From the NCBI RefSeq assembly GCF_050948215.1, contig NC_135158.1, positions 3,519,822 through 3,583,821 on the forward strand: a stretch of 64,000 nt of DNA. Reading direction: 5' to 3'. Origin of the DNA: Halictus rubicundus. Its lineage: Eukaryota; Arthropoda; Insecta; Hymenoptera; Halictidae. Both the position numbers and the translations under genes were made by a program. The notes under the pieces were generated by a model. That model was not told the DNA's origin. It saw nothing but the letters and a program-made list of their open reading frames with translations, and searched no databases. Below are positions 49,854 to 61,606 of this stretch, piece after piece; position 1 is the first letter of the stretch, and each line of letters opens with the position of its first letter.

Positions 49854-49900
49854 ATAAAAATCGTCTGCATTCGGTGCTAGACATAGAAGCCAAGCCACGC
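49854..49900 (+). repeat. dispersed repeat family B copy
   Basis: AATAAAAATCGTCTGCATTC followed by GCTAGACATAGAAGCCAA. Confidence 0.5.
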
Positions 49901-51639
49901 TTCGATGTCATAAAATGAAAACCTAAGTTACGAATGAAGCTGTGGACGGCACGCTCGGTCCGAAATCTCCGTCGACCCGAAGATCGTAGGGCCCGGTCGA
50001 TCTCGGATCAAGCGGAACAGTGACGTCATAACTTACCGAGTTATAGGGCTATTTTGAGTTTATGACTACCGGCTGGTCGGGCGATATCCGAGTTATTACG
50101 ACCGGCGCGGGAATCACGGTCGGAATTGAAAACAAAAGGAGAAATATAGATAAGCTAACTACTACTACACGGGGGGGTTCGGCACGGGCTTTTCATCCAT
50201 AAATACCGCTATAAAAGCGCATGATCTGGAGAGGCCTAGCGAGCGAGTAAGAGAGACGCTGAACATTCGGATCTCTCGACGATCGCCAAAAATTCCGTTG
50301 GCGTACTCGCGTCTACAGCCAGCGGTGTTTTTACGCGGCTCGTAAATGCCCGTTATAAATTTCCGGAAACAGAAGGCAACGACAGGGGCGTGAGCACACC
50401 CACCTTTTCGAAAAGATGGCGTCGTCGGGTCCACGGCGACCCCCGCTGTTACAGCTGCGCTCGTTAAATCGCGCGCGGCGATTTTTCAATCGCGCCGCGT
50501 GTCGTTTGAGCGACGCCTCGGCCTCCGGGAGATAAAGAAAACGCGCGGGGTTTTACGAGCTCGTAAAAATCACGCGGGAATCGCGTTGGGAACGGTGCCG
50601 AAGAGGGTGCGGACACGCCCGGCAGAGGAACTTCGTCGAACGCGAGCGTCGGAAGAGCGTTTTCCGCCCCGGATGCCGAGGGCGCGACGGTGACCGTCGA
50701 CCGCCACGGTGGCCACCGGGTTTGTTTTGGATTTTAAAACTAGGCCGATCGGTCGTTGCTCCCCGAGAGACTGCTCTCCGTCCTCCTTTTCAGCGTTCTC
50801 CGTCCCGGTCCCTCGACGACGCTCTGCTCTGTCTTAGGAGAGTCCGCTTACCACGAACCTATGATGCCGGCTGGCTACCACGAACCGATCGCTTACGGTG
50901 CGTGACACATGTTAGCATAGCAGCACACACGAGAGCGTTTGCCTTCGCAGGGCCGGCGATAGTCCAGCAACCGCGGGGAGCCGATTTCAATGCGACTCGA
51001 TCGCTTGCCAGAAGCTGAATCGACCACGCGTTAGGGGACGAAGCTCCTGGACGAGTGTCCCTGCTACTGGAGCTGGGATTCTTAGAGGGACTTTGCTGCG
51101 TTCGTTGACAGTATCCTAGTTTCCTTATTCGAAGTTGGGACGGCGCGAATATCGGTACAGACTGTCCTCCGGGGCACTATCTTGGCTTCATTGGAAACCA
51201 TGCCTACCATACGGAGAAGAAACACAGACAATACAGAGAAACAGCTTCCCGTCGCACGCGTAGTGACATGATAAAAGTCCGTGATAGTCGGTAGTCCGGA
51301 TTGCTAGGTGGCCAAGTTGGATCGTTCCGATCGCACGGTAGAATTTGTTTATGAACAGCAATACGATCCCATTGTCCGCGCAAAGGGATATCGAGGCTCG
51401 CGGCCGCTCCGCGATTATGCAAATTACGGAGCGCATTCATCCGATCGCATTGTTCGTCCTCGGTGTCTGTGTACGCGTGTGCACGGGGAAAGGTTTCCTC
51501 TCTCCCTCTCTCTGCGAGTTTGTTGTCGATGGAAACGCGTGTCGCCGATCTAACGCAACAATTTCGGCCGTGTCGAGGGTTTTTGTTGCTCCAACAATAG
51601 ACGTGTCCCTGCTATCGCACGCGCTCGAGAGAGCAAGAC

Positions 51640-51673
51640 AGAGGGAGAGAGAGAGTGAGAGAGAGAGAGAGAA
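51640..51673. repeat. GA microsatellite
   Basis: GA units with GGG and TGA breaks. Confidence 0.9.
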
Positions 51674-52951
51674 ACCGAGCACACATTCGCGTAGAACGCC
51701 GAACGATTCACCGGGACGACACGCATCGCTTAAAGCTGACATTTATAAACAGTGTGATCGCGCCGGAGGTTCACAGAGGCTTTCATTCAGCTCGGGCTTG
51801 ATTACACGAGTTATCGGAGAAGGGGCTTGCGAAATCGGACGCGCCGGTTTCTTATGAACCGGGGCGGGGGAAGGAGGGGGATCTCTCGGATGGAGAGAAC
51901 AGAGAGAAAGAGGGAGAGAGGGAGAGGAAAAAACGACGGCAGCCGTAATCCCTCTATAAGACAACATCTGCGAGATTGGAACCCAACACGACTGATTAGG
52001 CGCCTGCGAGTGACGTCGACTTCTGCGCTTCCGATCGCGTTCTTCGTTCCTGCTTCGCCGCGGACGGAGAAGACTTGCTTCCTCGCGAAGATTTTGTTCA
52101 CATAACCATCTGGAATGTGCCTGATCGTACTTGAATGTCTTATCTTGTTATTTGTTGACGGTGCGTTGGAGTATCGTGTCATTTGATACATTCACTGCAG
52201 ACTCGGCGACTGCAAACCTTGGATAAAATCGAACCGGGCTGTTCGATAAAATAAATGCTGAGAGGGTGAGGTGTTTACGGAGGAGATGAAATTACTTATA
52301 TTGCTAGACCAAAATCTACTTTATAGCAGAAAGACGCACGTGTTAGTGTTTGACTTTCATGTTCGCCTTTTCATGTGGTTCCAAAAATTAGATAAAGACA
52401 ATACAAGTAGTTAAACGACATGTAAAGCATCGAAATTTCATCCCCTACATTTCTGGTAATCGCAGAATTATTCCCACCAACTCGATCTACATTTCAAGGA
52501 CCTCTAAAACCAAATTACAGGATGTTCGACCAAATCGCGCAACTTTTCAGATAAAATTTGCCCAGCAGAGGCAAAAGAGTGATCGTCCAGAGATTCCAGA
52601 GAGGCTTCTCCTATCTTGTACGTATGCTTCTATTGATCTTGAGCTAGCACGTCGTGAGAGAGGCCCAGTCCTCGTCGGCCATCGACTCTTTTGTGCGTGG
52701 TTTACGAGCGTCGACGAGCTGCTAACGACTTTCGAACACACAGCTTCATCGCAGCCAGTTTCCACGGACGCATCTGCCTGACAGTCGGATGAAAATATCC
52801 GGAGCACGAGGGCCAGAGTCAGCTTCACGGTGGGGAAGGGCCATTGAAAAGAAACGCTCCGCTCCGCGCGTTTCGTACCGTTTTTCGGGGTACGCCGCTG
52901 TTTTCTTTGTCCCGGGGCGAGTACGCCCTCTTTTACTCGGCCTGCCAAACG

Positions 52952-52976
52952 CTTCTTCTTCTTCTTCTTCTTCGTG
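52952..52976. repeat. CTT trinucleotide run
   Basis: About 8 CTT units. Confidence 0.85.
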
Positions 52977-52997
52977 GTGATCCTTACGAGCACTCAC

Positions 52998-53190
52998 CGA
53001 CACGACCGCGACACGATAAAGGCGCGCTAATCGCATTAGCGGCTGCGAAGTGCAGCGAACCGAGCGCGTCTCGTCCTTGAAAAGTGCTCTCGAGGGTCCT
53101 CCAGAGAAAAGGACCTCGGAGGAAGGAGCCGAGGAGCTGCGAAAGCGTGTCGGGGACCTTCGGTCCCTTTTTTTCAGGCTTTGGCGTCAC
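52998..53190 (-). other. possible minus-strand non-coding exon with donor
   Basis: On the minus strand, TCG is followed by GTGAGTG (intron from 52997), a good donor. It could be a distal 5' exon of headcase, which is transcribed in the same direction 23 kb away. No acceptor or start site supports it. Confidence 0.12.
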
Positions 53191-53503
53191 CGAGAATGTA
53201 AATAACGGTCGGGGCCATCTGACTGGCCCCTTGCGACCACTCCAGTGACCAACGTGATCGAAATCCTAACAACAATCGAACCTCCAACTTCATTTTTACT
53301 GATTTCATTTTCACACTCGGTTGTGCAAGTCTTTGGAACCTTCTACATTTTTTCACAAGGTTTTTGCGGTTCTTTCACTCTTCCAAGATTTTCGAATATT
53401 GTCCAATAATTTTGATTGCTCGTTTGAAACTCAGGGAGGAGATCATCCTCTGATCATGTGGTCAAGTGACTTTAACAGAATGTTTCATTGTTTCTCTATT
53501 GTT

Positions 53504-53562
53504 ATAATCGACTCGCGTCAATATAATCAATGTTGATATAACGACAAGACACTGTATAATCC
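53504..53562 (+). repeat. direct repeat, copy 1 (131-bp offset)
   Basis: ATAATCGACTCGCG through a GATATAACGACAAGACACTG block. It aligns with 53635-53693. Confidence 0.55.
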
Positions 53563-53634
53563 TGACAGTGTGCGCGTTCAATGGACACAAGTGTGAAATG
53601 TTCATTGTTCGAACTTTTATTAGACACGGCTATA

Positions 53635-53693
53635 ATAATCGCCCCGCGCTAATGAAACGAGCGTTAATATAATGCCAGGACACTGTGTAAACT
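53635..53693 (+). repeat. direct repeat, copy 2 (131-bp offset)
   Basis: ATAATCGCCCCGCG through an AATATAATGCCAGGACACTG block. It is the diverged partner of 53504-53562. Confidence 0.55.
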
Positions 53694-53925
53694 ACCAGCA
53701 TCGTCGAGGATCCTCGTAGCACGTGGTCTTGACGCGCGATTTAATGGAGGTGTCTGCGAGCAGTCTCCTCCCAGAGACGCGCAATCGTCCGGTTTTTGCA
53801 CGGAGGTCTCTCGAGAGGCCCGCGGTTCCGAGAACTGTAGAGTCATCCTCGCAAGCCAATTAACTCGAATTAAAGATACTGATTAACCACTTGGTATCAT
53901 GATTCATACCGCGAGAGAACAGCGG

Positions 53926-53928
<3 letters not shown>

Positions 53929-53966
<38 letters not shown>

Positions 53967-53967
53967 T
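53929..53967. repeat. CT microsatellite
   Basis: About 17 CT units plus TTTC. Confidence 0.95.
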
Positions 53968-54688
53968 CCCTCGCAGTGGCAATTATCCGGGGGAGTCGGT
54001 TTTCTCGACGGGTTTCGGGGTTCTCGAAAGATATCGATCGTGTTCCCGGTCTGTGGTAATTGTAGACCGCGGAATCCAGTTCAAGCACCATGAAAACCAG
54101 TCATTGACGTTGAATCGAAGCCAAGATCTAGTCCCATCGCTCAAACTCGATCCCAGAAGACGCAGCAGTCGTCGCCGAGGCTGGATCGCATCCTTGATCA
54201 ACGCAACCAACAGGATCGTTTGACCCGCTGCCATACCGTTAGTCGAGGAATAACGACACGTTCGATCGACTTATTCGTCGGCTAGCGGGTAGGATGAGGG
54301 ACCAGGAACAACCGCTTCAACCGGTGATACATTAGCCGATCGTTAAACCCGTCCGCGAGCCGATAATTTCACACGATTCGCGCCACGGCGATCGTTATCC
54401 TCGCTGGTCAAGGTCCAGGCCCCTAGCAACGGGAATTTCAATTGGCACGCCGGATTAATTGCCTGACCGCGGAATTTTCTGCGAACCCACGATTTCGCAA
54501 AGAAATTTCGTTCTGGAGAAGTTAATTGTTAAATTCGCTACGCGGCTGGTGAGGGACTTGATCGATTTGACGGGCCGAGAATTCTTCTGCGATGAAAATG
54601 ATACAGAGACGCAATTACGGTTCTTTGAAATACACATTTTCCTGTGTTTCATGAAGCTGGAGTATCACAACAAAAAGCATGACGAGTA

Positions 54689-54770
54689 CGCTGCGGATTG
54701 TATGCGTTTATGACAAGGGTAGATCGAATACGAATGAGCAAATATATTAAAAGAAGAATCAAATGTCTAC
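54689..54770 (+). repeat. dispersed repeat family A copy
   Basis: CTGCGGATTGTATGCGTTTA followed by TGACAAGGG and AATGAGCAAATATATTAAAA matches the family A core, with a diverged 3' half. Confidence 0.45.
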
Positions 54771-55741
54771 GTGAACATAGGCAAACTTTTTAAACAGTTC
54801 TCTAATTTTTTTAAAGAATCGTAACTGTAGAGTGTTGATGCAGTTATTTTCATATCAGTATCTGCACGTTCGCAATCGAGCGCTATAAATAGATCAAATT
54901 GAATTAAAAATGAGTCCGAACAGCACCTCTTTACCATTTGAACAAGATTATTATGTAAGTAACAGCAATGTAACGATGTACGCTAACGAGCGAGGACGCA
55001 GTTTTACAATCGCGTTTCTCAATCGATTTGTGAAGACAAAGACGTCTCAATCGGACCGATAAAGGTCGAAACGCAGAAGCCTCTCGCTCGAAACGTCTAC
55101 GCAGCCGGCGAGTGGGTCATCGGCTAGTGCCGTCGACGGAAAAAGGACAGGGTCCATTCATACGTCCCAAATTCGGCGAATCTGTTGGTCGCGATCGCAT
55201 CTCGACGTTCCCTTGTACGGGACTGCGAATGTGTTGCGCAACGGTGCGCCACGAAACCGGCGAGGATCGCGTGTGTTGCGCGAGCGGATCGGCGAGCAGT
55301 CGCCGCGCCGAGGGGATCACGAAAACGCCGTTTCGAGTGTATCGAACGATCACGGTCTTTTTCCCCTCTTCTTCTTTCTTTCGCCTTAACCACGCTGTCC
55401 TTTATGGGCACTGTCGACAGAACCGGCGCGCTGCTGCCATTTCCAAAGGTGGTCGAAATTCGATAAAAATTTACGTTCCTACAGTATTGGCCCATCAAAC
55501 GTGAAAGATTCTAAAGCGCCGAGGAGAATCTAATACCGTTCGCATGCACCTCTGCTTCAAGAGGTGCTGCCTGAATTTCGGTGAATGGGAACGTGTTTCT
55601 TTTACTAAAACGTGGGTGATAAGATTTATGACTGGACTGTGATATTTCATTCAAAAGAAAAATTATAAGGTATACAGACATCTATGTCTTTTTTAAATAA
55701 TTTTAGAGGGTTGGGACTGAGAAAGAAGTTGCAAAGATATT

Positions 55742-55953
55742 TTAACACTGAACCTACCACGGTCAAAACGATCGGTTTTATATTTCACAATTATTGAAAC
55801 TATACAAATTCTTTTAGGGAAAGTGGTAGAAGTTTCCTTGTCCAAGCATTTATTGTATTGAAAATTGCGGACAATCTCAATAAATTTAGGGTTGCCATTT
55901 TTATAAGGCAATATTTACCAGATAGTGTTAATGCTTGGTAGGTTTAGTGTTAA
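55742..55953. mobile_element. 212-bp TTAA-flanked MITE (piggyBac-like)
   Basis: TTAA at 55742-55745 and 55950-55953 flank ends CACTGAACCTACCA and TGGTAGGTTTAGTG, a 14-bp inverted repeat with one mismatch. The short AT-rich interior has no coding capacity. Intact duplicated TTAA sites indicate a relatively recent piggyBac-type insertion. Confidence 0.82.
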
Positions 55954-56979
55954 TAAAAGCGACTTCAGTAGTTCATGCGACACAGTATTTTAACAAAAGA
56001 ATGGTCTACATACGAATTTTTAAAAGACCTTTCCCTAACAAATGCCCATATTTGCAGAACATGGAAGAGCATGAAACGTCAACTTTAACGGGCAGTGTCT
56101 CGATAGCCAATGAAGATATTTAAAAAAAACACCGATCCATGTACGCACATGCAGAAAACCTGCTCCGGCATGACAGCGCTGCAACGCTGTTCAGGAATAG
56201 AATTTCGGCGATCAGTTCAAGAAATGGCACCACCGCGCGCCGCTGAGGGGCGAGAGAATAAAACAACGGGACGCCACGGCACGGTACACGTTCTCTCTGG
56301 ATCATTTCGAGCGGAGGAAATAAATCGGCGTGCCCGTAGCCGGTCGTAAATCCCGCATCGAAATCGTTGATCGAAATTCCTGCGCGAGATGGCCCGGCAA
56401 CGAGCGTGAAATTGTCGTCGTCGCGTTCCCTCGTGCGGTCACGAGGATTTCATGTGTCGGCCACGATCCGCGGTGAATACAACTTGTGCTCTGTGTTCCC
56501 GATCGTCGTCGCAAGAAAAGCTTGGCCCACTCGCAGACGACGAATCGTAAAAAAAAAAAACGACGCCCGGCGTCGTCGTGAGAAGCGGAACATCTTTTCG
56601 AGAACGCCACATGCTGCAAACGCGCCGACCGCTCCGAATCCTTCGCTCGAATCCCGGGCACGCGGCTCGCTACACCGGATTAAGAGACGTTAAGCAGACA
56701 CGGTATTACTGGAATCTACTGATATCATCTTAATTGCGTAATGATTAACGAGCTGACGCCGGGGAATGGACTTTCGGTCGGGCGGACGAGTTATCACGTT
56801 CCGGCGCCTGCCCGTTTGTTACGATATCCTGGCAATCTTGATAGCCTCCCGGTGATTATTATTGCTATTTGCTGTGCATGCGTTTCGTTAATGTTTCAGT
56901 AATTGGCGGGGGAACAGCGGAAATTGGTGGGTAAGTGAAATGCCAGAAAATTTTTACTACAACAATTATCGACCATTTT

Positions 56980-57000
56980 TTCTCTCTCTCTCTCTCTTTC
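56980..57000. repeat. CT microsatellite
   Basis: About 9 CT units. Confidence 0.9.
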
Positions 57001-58611
57001 TGCCGTAAAGAATCCTTTGGTCACCGGAATTTATTTTCCCTCTTGTTTTGTTTCTTACAAAATAATTTCGATCTCAGAGGGAATCAACTAACCCTTAATT
57101 CCTTAAATTAATTGAAACCTTGGTATATAATTGACACGAGTCAGTGAACTGCAAAATTCAATGGACACAATTGACACTTCAATTTGTAGATTGTTTTGTT
57201 GAATCAGTGATATTACCGTGTGGTTAGACATAAAATTGTTCCCGTCATTTACAATATAAAAAAGAAATGTGTGAGGCATCAGAGCCTCCTGAAACTGTCT
57301 CTCTGTCTGTCTTGCTCTCCACGTATAGCGTTTTGAGTGGACGAGGCTTTATAGCTCTTGGATGAGCAACACCAGCTCTCCATGAAGCAGACGGTACCCA
57401 TGTCTGACCTAGACAGTCTAAATCCTCTTAAAAGCAAGCTCTAAAGACCACGATGCCTCTCTATCGTCGAAATTTCCCTCTTTCTATCAAGGTCGTCTAT
57501 ACAAATAAATTCTAGAGAAGAGTAGGAATACGCTGTGTTTTTCTAGAGCCTCCAGGATTATAATTTCTCAGAATAAATGATACAAAGAAAATGTTAAAAA
57601 ACTATCTACAAAGAAAAATGAAAAACTATCTACTACCTAGTACCATGGAGTATGAATATTGTCACTGTCTCTAGTATATCTGTCACTGTGCCTGATGGCC
57701 CCGAGCACAGTGCCCCACGGGAAATCTACCTATGTTCCGTGGTTCTTAGAGAGTCCGGCTCACAAAATGGGAAGATCGTTAGGCCACTCCACCCACACAA
57801 CCGAGGCTGGCCGCAGTAAAAATTCGTCTATAAAATCGCGGTACACTAAACCGTCGGGCTCGCGAGGCCCGATAACGCCGCTAATCCCTCGCAGTCACGA
57901 ACATCCTCGACACAGATATTCCATTAAGCTCGCGAGCATTTTTCGTGGATCCGTTCTGAATGAAGATTGTTCGGCAAAGCGTAATCGAGCTCTCGCGATA
58001 AGCCTCTGTCCCCTCCTCCCAGCAGCTGAGAACGTTATCGATCTGCCCGGTTATGGCAGAGAGGAGACAGGCGTCGTCAGCCATGATCTACGCCGGAACA
58101 CAGTTTTCCCTTTGTCCATAAACCGCTGTGGCGATCATCGATAACCGCTTGTAAACACAATAATTCGTTGGAAGCGCGGGTCTTATCGGGAAAGCTGCGC
58201 GGGCTCACGCTCGCCCGGACGTGACGTCATCCCACGCGACGCCTTCGAGATTCTGTCATTCGCGATTAGGCGAGAGCCCTATCTGAAGCCGGCGACCTTC
58301 GCAGACGTCTCTCGTAACATTTTACTACCTAATTCGATCGGGCTATAACGCGCCGATCCTCTCGCTCCGCGCTCCAAGTAATTCCCGATCGACTTTCTGC
58401 CCGGATATTTACGTTTCCGTCTGAAATATGCGAGCAGGGGGCGCCCTGGACCAGCCATTTTCGTTTCCGGGGAGGCACGGGCCGAGAAGATACGCCACTG
58501 GAGCGATGCGCTACTTTTTACATCCTTCCCTCACTTTTATTTCGGCCCCCTCCACGATGTACGCCCTCTTTGGCCCCTTGCAACTCGTTTCGACTGCACA
58601 CCCGAGTTTCC

Positions 58612-58682
<71 letters not shown>

Positions 58683-58688
58683 CCTCTT
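58612..58688. repeat. long CT microsatellite
   Basis: A 77-bp tract, almost pure CT. It is followed 130 bp later by a run of 12-13 C (58816-58828). Confidence 0.95.
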
Positions 58689-59114
58689 CATCCTTTCCTC
58701 TTCCTCGACTCTTTCGTCCTACCCGGGCTTGGCCCCCACTTGTTCTTTCTTTTTACTCACGAACAGCCAGCGTTGCATCGTCGAGACGCAATACGAGCTT
58801 GACCTTCGCTACGACTCCCCCCCCCCCCTTTCCAGACCGCACCCACACACCGCAAAAGGGCGATTATAAAGCACGCGAGATACTCGAAGCAGGACGCCCT
58901 TCGTCGCTCCTCGATATCGGTGCTCTCTTTTCAACCTCCGCCAGAGCCACCTTCCTTTTAGAACACTGTATTCGTTTGTGTCCAATCTGGAGTGCATATC
59001 GCGATAACGCGCAGCACGACCGCTTCGCACTGTGTGAAAATTGCGAAAGACGTCGGTTAATGTCAATCCTTTCGTACATTTAACGATTCGATTTTTGGTC
59101 ACTTGAACATCAAG

Positions 59115-59165
59115 GAGCAGATAAAAATTGTCTGCATTCATCGTAAGACACAGGAGCCAAATAGA
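59115..59165 (+). repeat. dispersed repeat family B copy
   Basis: GATAAAAATTGTCTGCATTC followed by GTAAGACACAGGAGCCAA. It matches the copy at 49854 over about 45 bp. Confidence 0.5.
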
Positions 59166-59388
59166 ATTCAATTTTCTTATTTTCTAAAATGTTTTGGATG
59201 GTGCACAAACTATTGGAAATTTGTGAATTCACACTAGAGACACGTACTCTGAAACCACAATGCCTGACGATTGCAGTTTCACTAACGCGCCATGGAAAAT
59301 GTTCGGTTTTGAGATGGGGGTTGAACGAGGATTCGAGAGAGCATTCTCACGACTTGTAAAGATCGCAGGAACGCTCCGAAGACCTCCG

Positions 59389-59421
59389 TGCACCGAATGC
59401 ACCGAGTGCACCGAGTGCACG
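59389..59421 (+). repeat. 9-bp minisatellite (TGCACCGAG)
   Basis: TGCACCGAA, TGCACCGAG, TGCACCGAG and a partial TGCACGACC are adjacent: about 3.5 copies of a 9-bp unit. In frame this would encode a Cys-Thr-Glu run, but no gene is supported. Confidence 0.8.
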
Positions 59422-61298
59422 ACCGGTGCAACGCGAGGAGGGAGTGAGGCGTCTCAAAGGATTTCATCGTCCAGAATCGGACGAGGTGCGTTCACGAGCT
59501 GAAAAGGCTCGTTTCGAGCACGAGCGACGCGTTTCAATCGTCCGATGCAACGAACGTCGGTTCGCGTCGCAGAGTGCAGTTAAATGTGACTCAGAGCATT
59601 GGCCAAGGTCGCCGTAGCGAGGAGGCATGCAACGTTAATGGCGTCCAGAGCAAACTCGTTCTCCGTGGAGAGTAATGGCTTCGACCGGCTGGGTTTAATA
59701 TGCAGGTCCCGATCGAACGATGGTTACGAGACCGCGTGTAATTGCTCGCGTCGCTCGTGGCGAACGCGAGCATTTTTCACGATGCTCGGGCTTGTAACGC
59801 GGCCCGACGCGTCCAATTAAATTAGGCGAAAGTACGCCGCGCCGATGCTCCAGACACAAACTTCTTCGAAGCTACAGCTCTTTTTGGAACGACGCTACAA
59901 ACTTCACTGTTTTATTCAGACTATTCTGGAACGGTCGTCGTTTCATTTGCTCCTCATTTTCTCGTCTCAATTTGTGGTTTGATTAAGGCATTAGAGTGCC
60001 GTGTGTCCTCCAGAAATGCTGGACGGAATTATTTGTCCAGATTGAAAAATCAACTTTTGCGCTAGTATAGCCAGTGCACGAAACTCGACTGGCATCTGAA
60101 AAATGCAGAAATGTCGGAAGAGTACTCGATATCATAGTTTGATATTATGATTTTATAACAGAGTTTACGAAACTTTTTGATTGTTCATTTTAAAATTAGT
60201 GAAACTGCAGGAGGTTGGAAGCGTCCTCCAACAATTTTTAGGAAAATTAGTGAAATACTTGTGACAGAATAAATGGAAGCAGGCGAAGAAGGTCAGGGAA
60301 CAATCGAACTGTTGGGGCATCCATCGGCTCGATTGACGGTCGACGAATGGGGTGGCAGCGTTTGTTTTCACAGCGGCAGATACGCTCCTTCGCGGCCGTT
60401 TATAAATATTTCGCGGCGATAAGCTCGCAAAGCAACAGTGTCGCCGATTAGATTAGCGGGTGTATACGAGTTACGAGGATCGTTGGTTCTTTCACATCTC
60501 CCCATCAATGACGCAAGCTAACTAAAATACAATGGAAATACACGGCCACCCAATCATACTAACCACCCAGCAACAATTCTAACTTTTTCTCTTCATGCTC
60601 AAGACGCCATGGAAATTTTTACAACACGATCATTTGCATTCAGTGTCGACAATTCAGGTGTTTTCCATATGTGCTCAAATGCATTGTTCTCTGAGAAAGT
60701 ATGTCAAAATTTTTCCGTCTAAAGAAACAAAGTTGAAGGGAGCTAGAAACCACCCCTTCATCCCCTACGTGGACTCTTTATCGCCGGCGCTACGAAATGA
60801 CTTAAAAACGAATATCAATTTATTAATAACCAACAATTGCTGTTGATAACACTGATTGCTTCTATAATAGTTGAAATTTGTGTGAACCGCATAAAATTCT
60901 CGTGGCAGTCAACGTGTCAATAATTCTCTCTGAAGAATCGAAATTCTATCGCAACGATGTTACAATTGTCGTGTTGTGGAGTTAAAATTTGCAACGCTAT
61001 CTCGTAGAAAGCAAATAGTGCAAGATATCGAGGAAATGGCGAGTCGAACCGCGACGCCATGATGCAACGGTATAATCTATTATCGTCGAACTCATGTGTT
61101 ACTCATGTCGGCGACATTCTGTCGAGCAGATGCAAGATCGTGTGACGCAAGGATCTCTATAATTTTATCCGAGTGTTCCTAAACAAGCGAAATGTTGACC
61201 GATCGGTGTCGCCGTTACGTCACAAGGAAAAAATGACGGACAAACAATCCATTACGATAACGCTCGAGTTTAGCAACGAAGGTGCTGACAGGGAGTAC

Positions 61299-61317
61299 AA
61301 AAAAAAAAAAAAAAAGA
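61299..61317. repeat. poly-A run
   Basis: About 17 A residues followed by GAAAAGAAG. No retrotransposon body is recognised upstream. Confidence 0.8.
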
Positions 61318-61554
61318 AAAGAAGAGGAGGACGGAGTCTGTGAGTCAGCGGAGCCGACAGAAATACCGCTAAATCTGGAATAGGCGTGACCAGCCGCGAA
61401 AACGCGAGCAACACAGCCGTCGAGCCGAGCCTGGAACGCCAGTCCGCTGTTTTCTTTTCCGCGTCGCGACCCTCTTTTCTCGTTCGTATCTCGTCGAAAC
61501 ATGGCCGATTGTGATTCACGGTTCGACTAAATGTGCCACGGAGAAATAGGCTTT

Positions 61555-61606
61555 GCGTAACACACGAGAAAGAGAGATCCTCTCTTTCTCTGCGGTGTGT
61601 TTACGC
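61555..61606. repeat. 52-nt hairpin with near-perfect stem
   Basis: The apical stem GAGAAAGAGAG-ATC-CTCTCTTTCTC (61566-61590) is perfect over 11 bp with a 3-nt loop. The stem continues outward through ACACAC/GTGTGT and GCGTAA/TTACGC after a 4-nt bulge and a 1-nt bulge. Confidence 0.6.

Larger units (their letters stand above)
48263..53503. other. gene-free stretch
   Basis: GC-rich blocks at 50160-51120 and 51800-53180 with overlapping short frames. ACAGGATGTTCGACCAAATCG at 52519-52539 resembles a transposon terminus but has no partner. TATAAAAGCG at 50211-50220 has no gene attached. Confidence 0.4.

Noticed and set aside
50211..50220. TATAAAAG box as a promoter
   Set aside because: No gene, start site or conserved downstream element follows; such strings are expected by chance in 64 kb.
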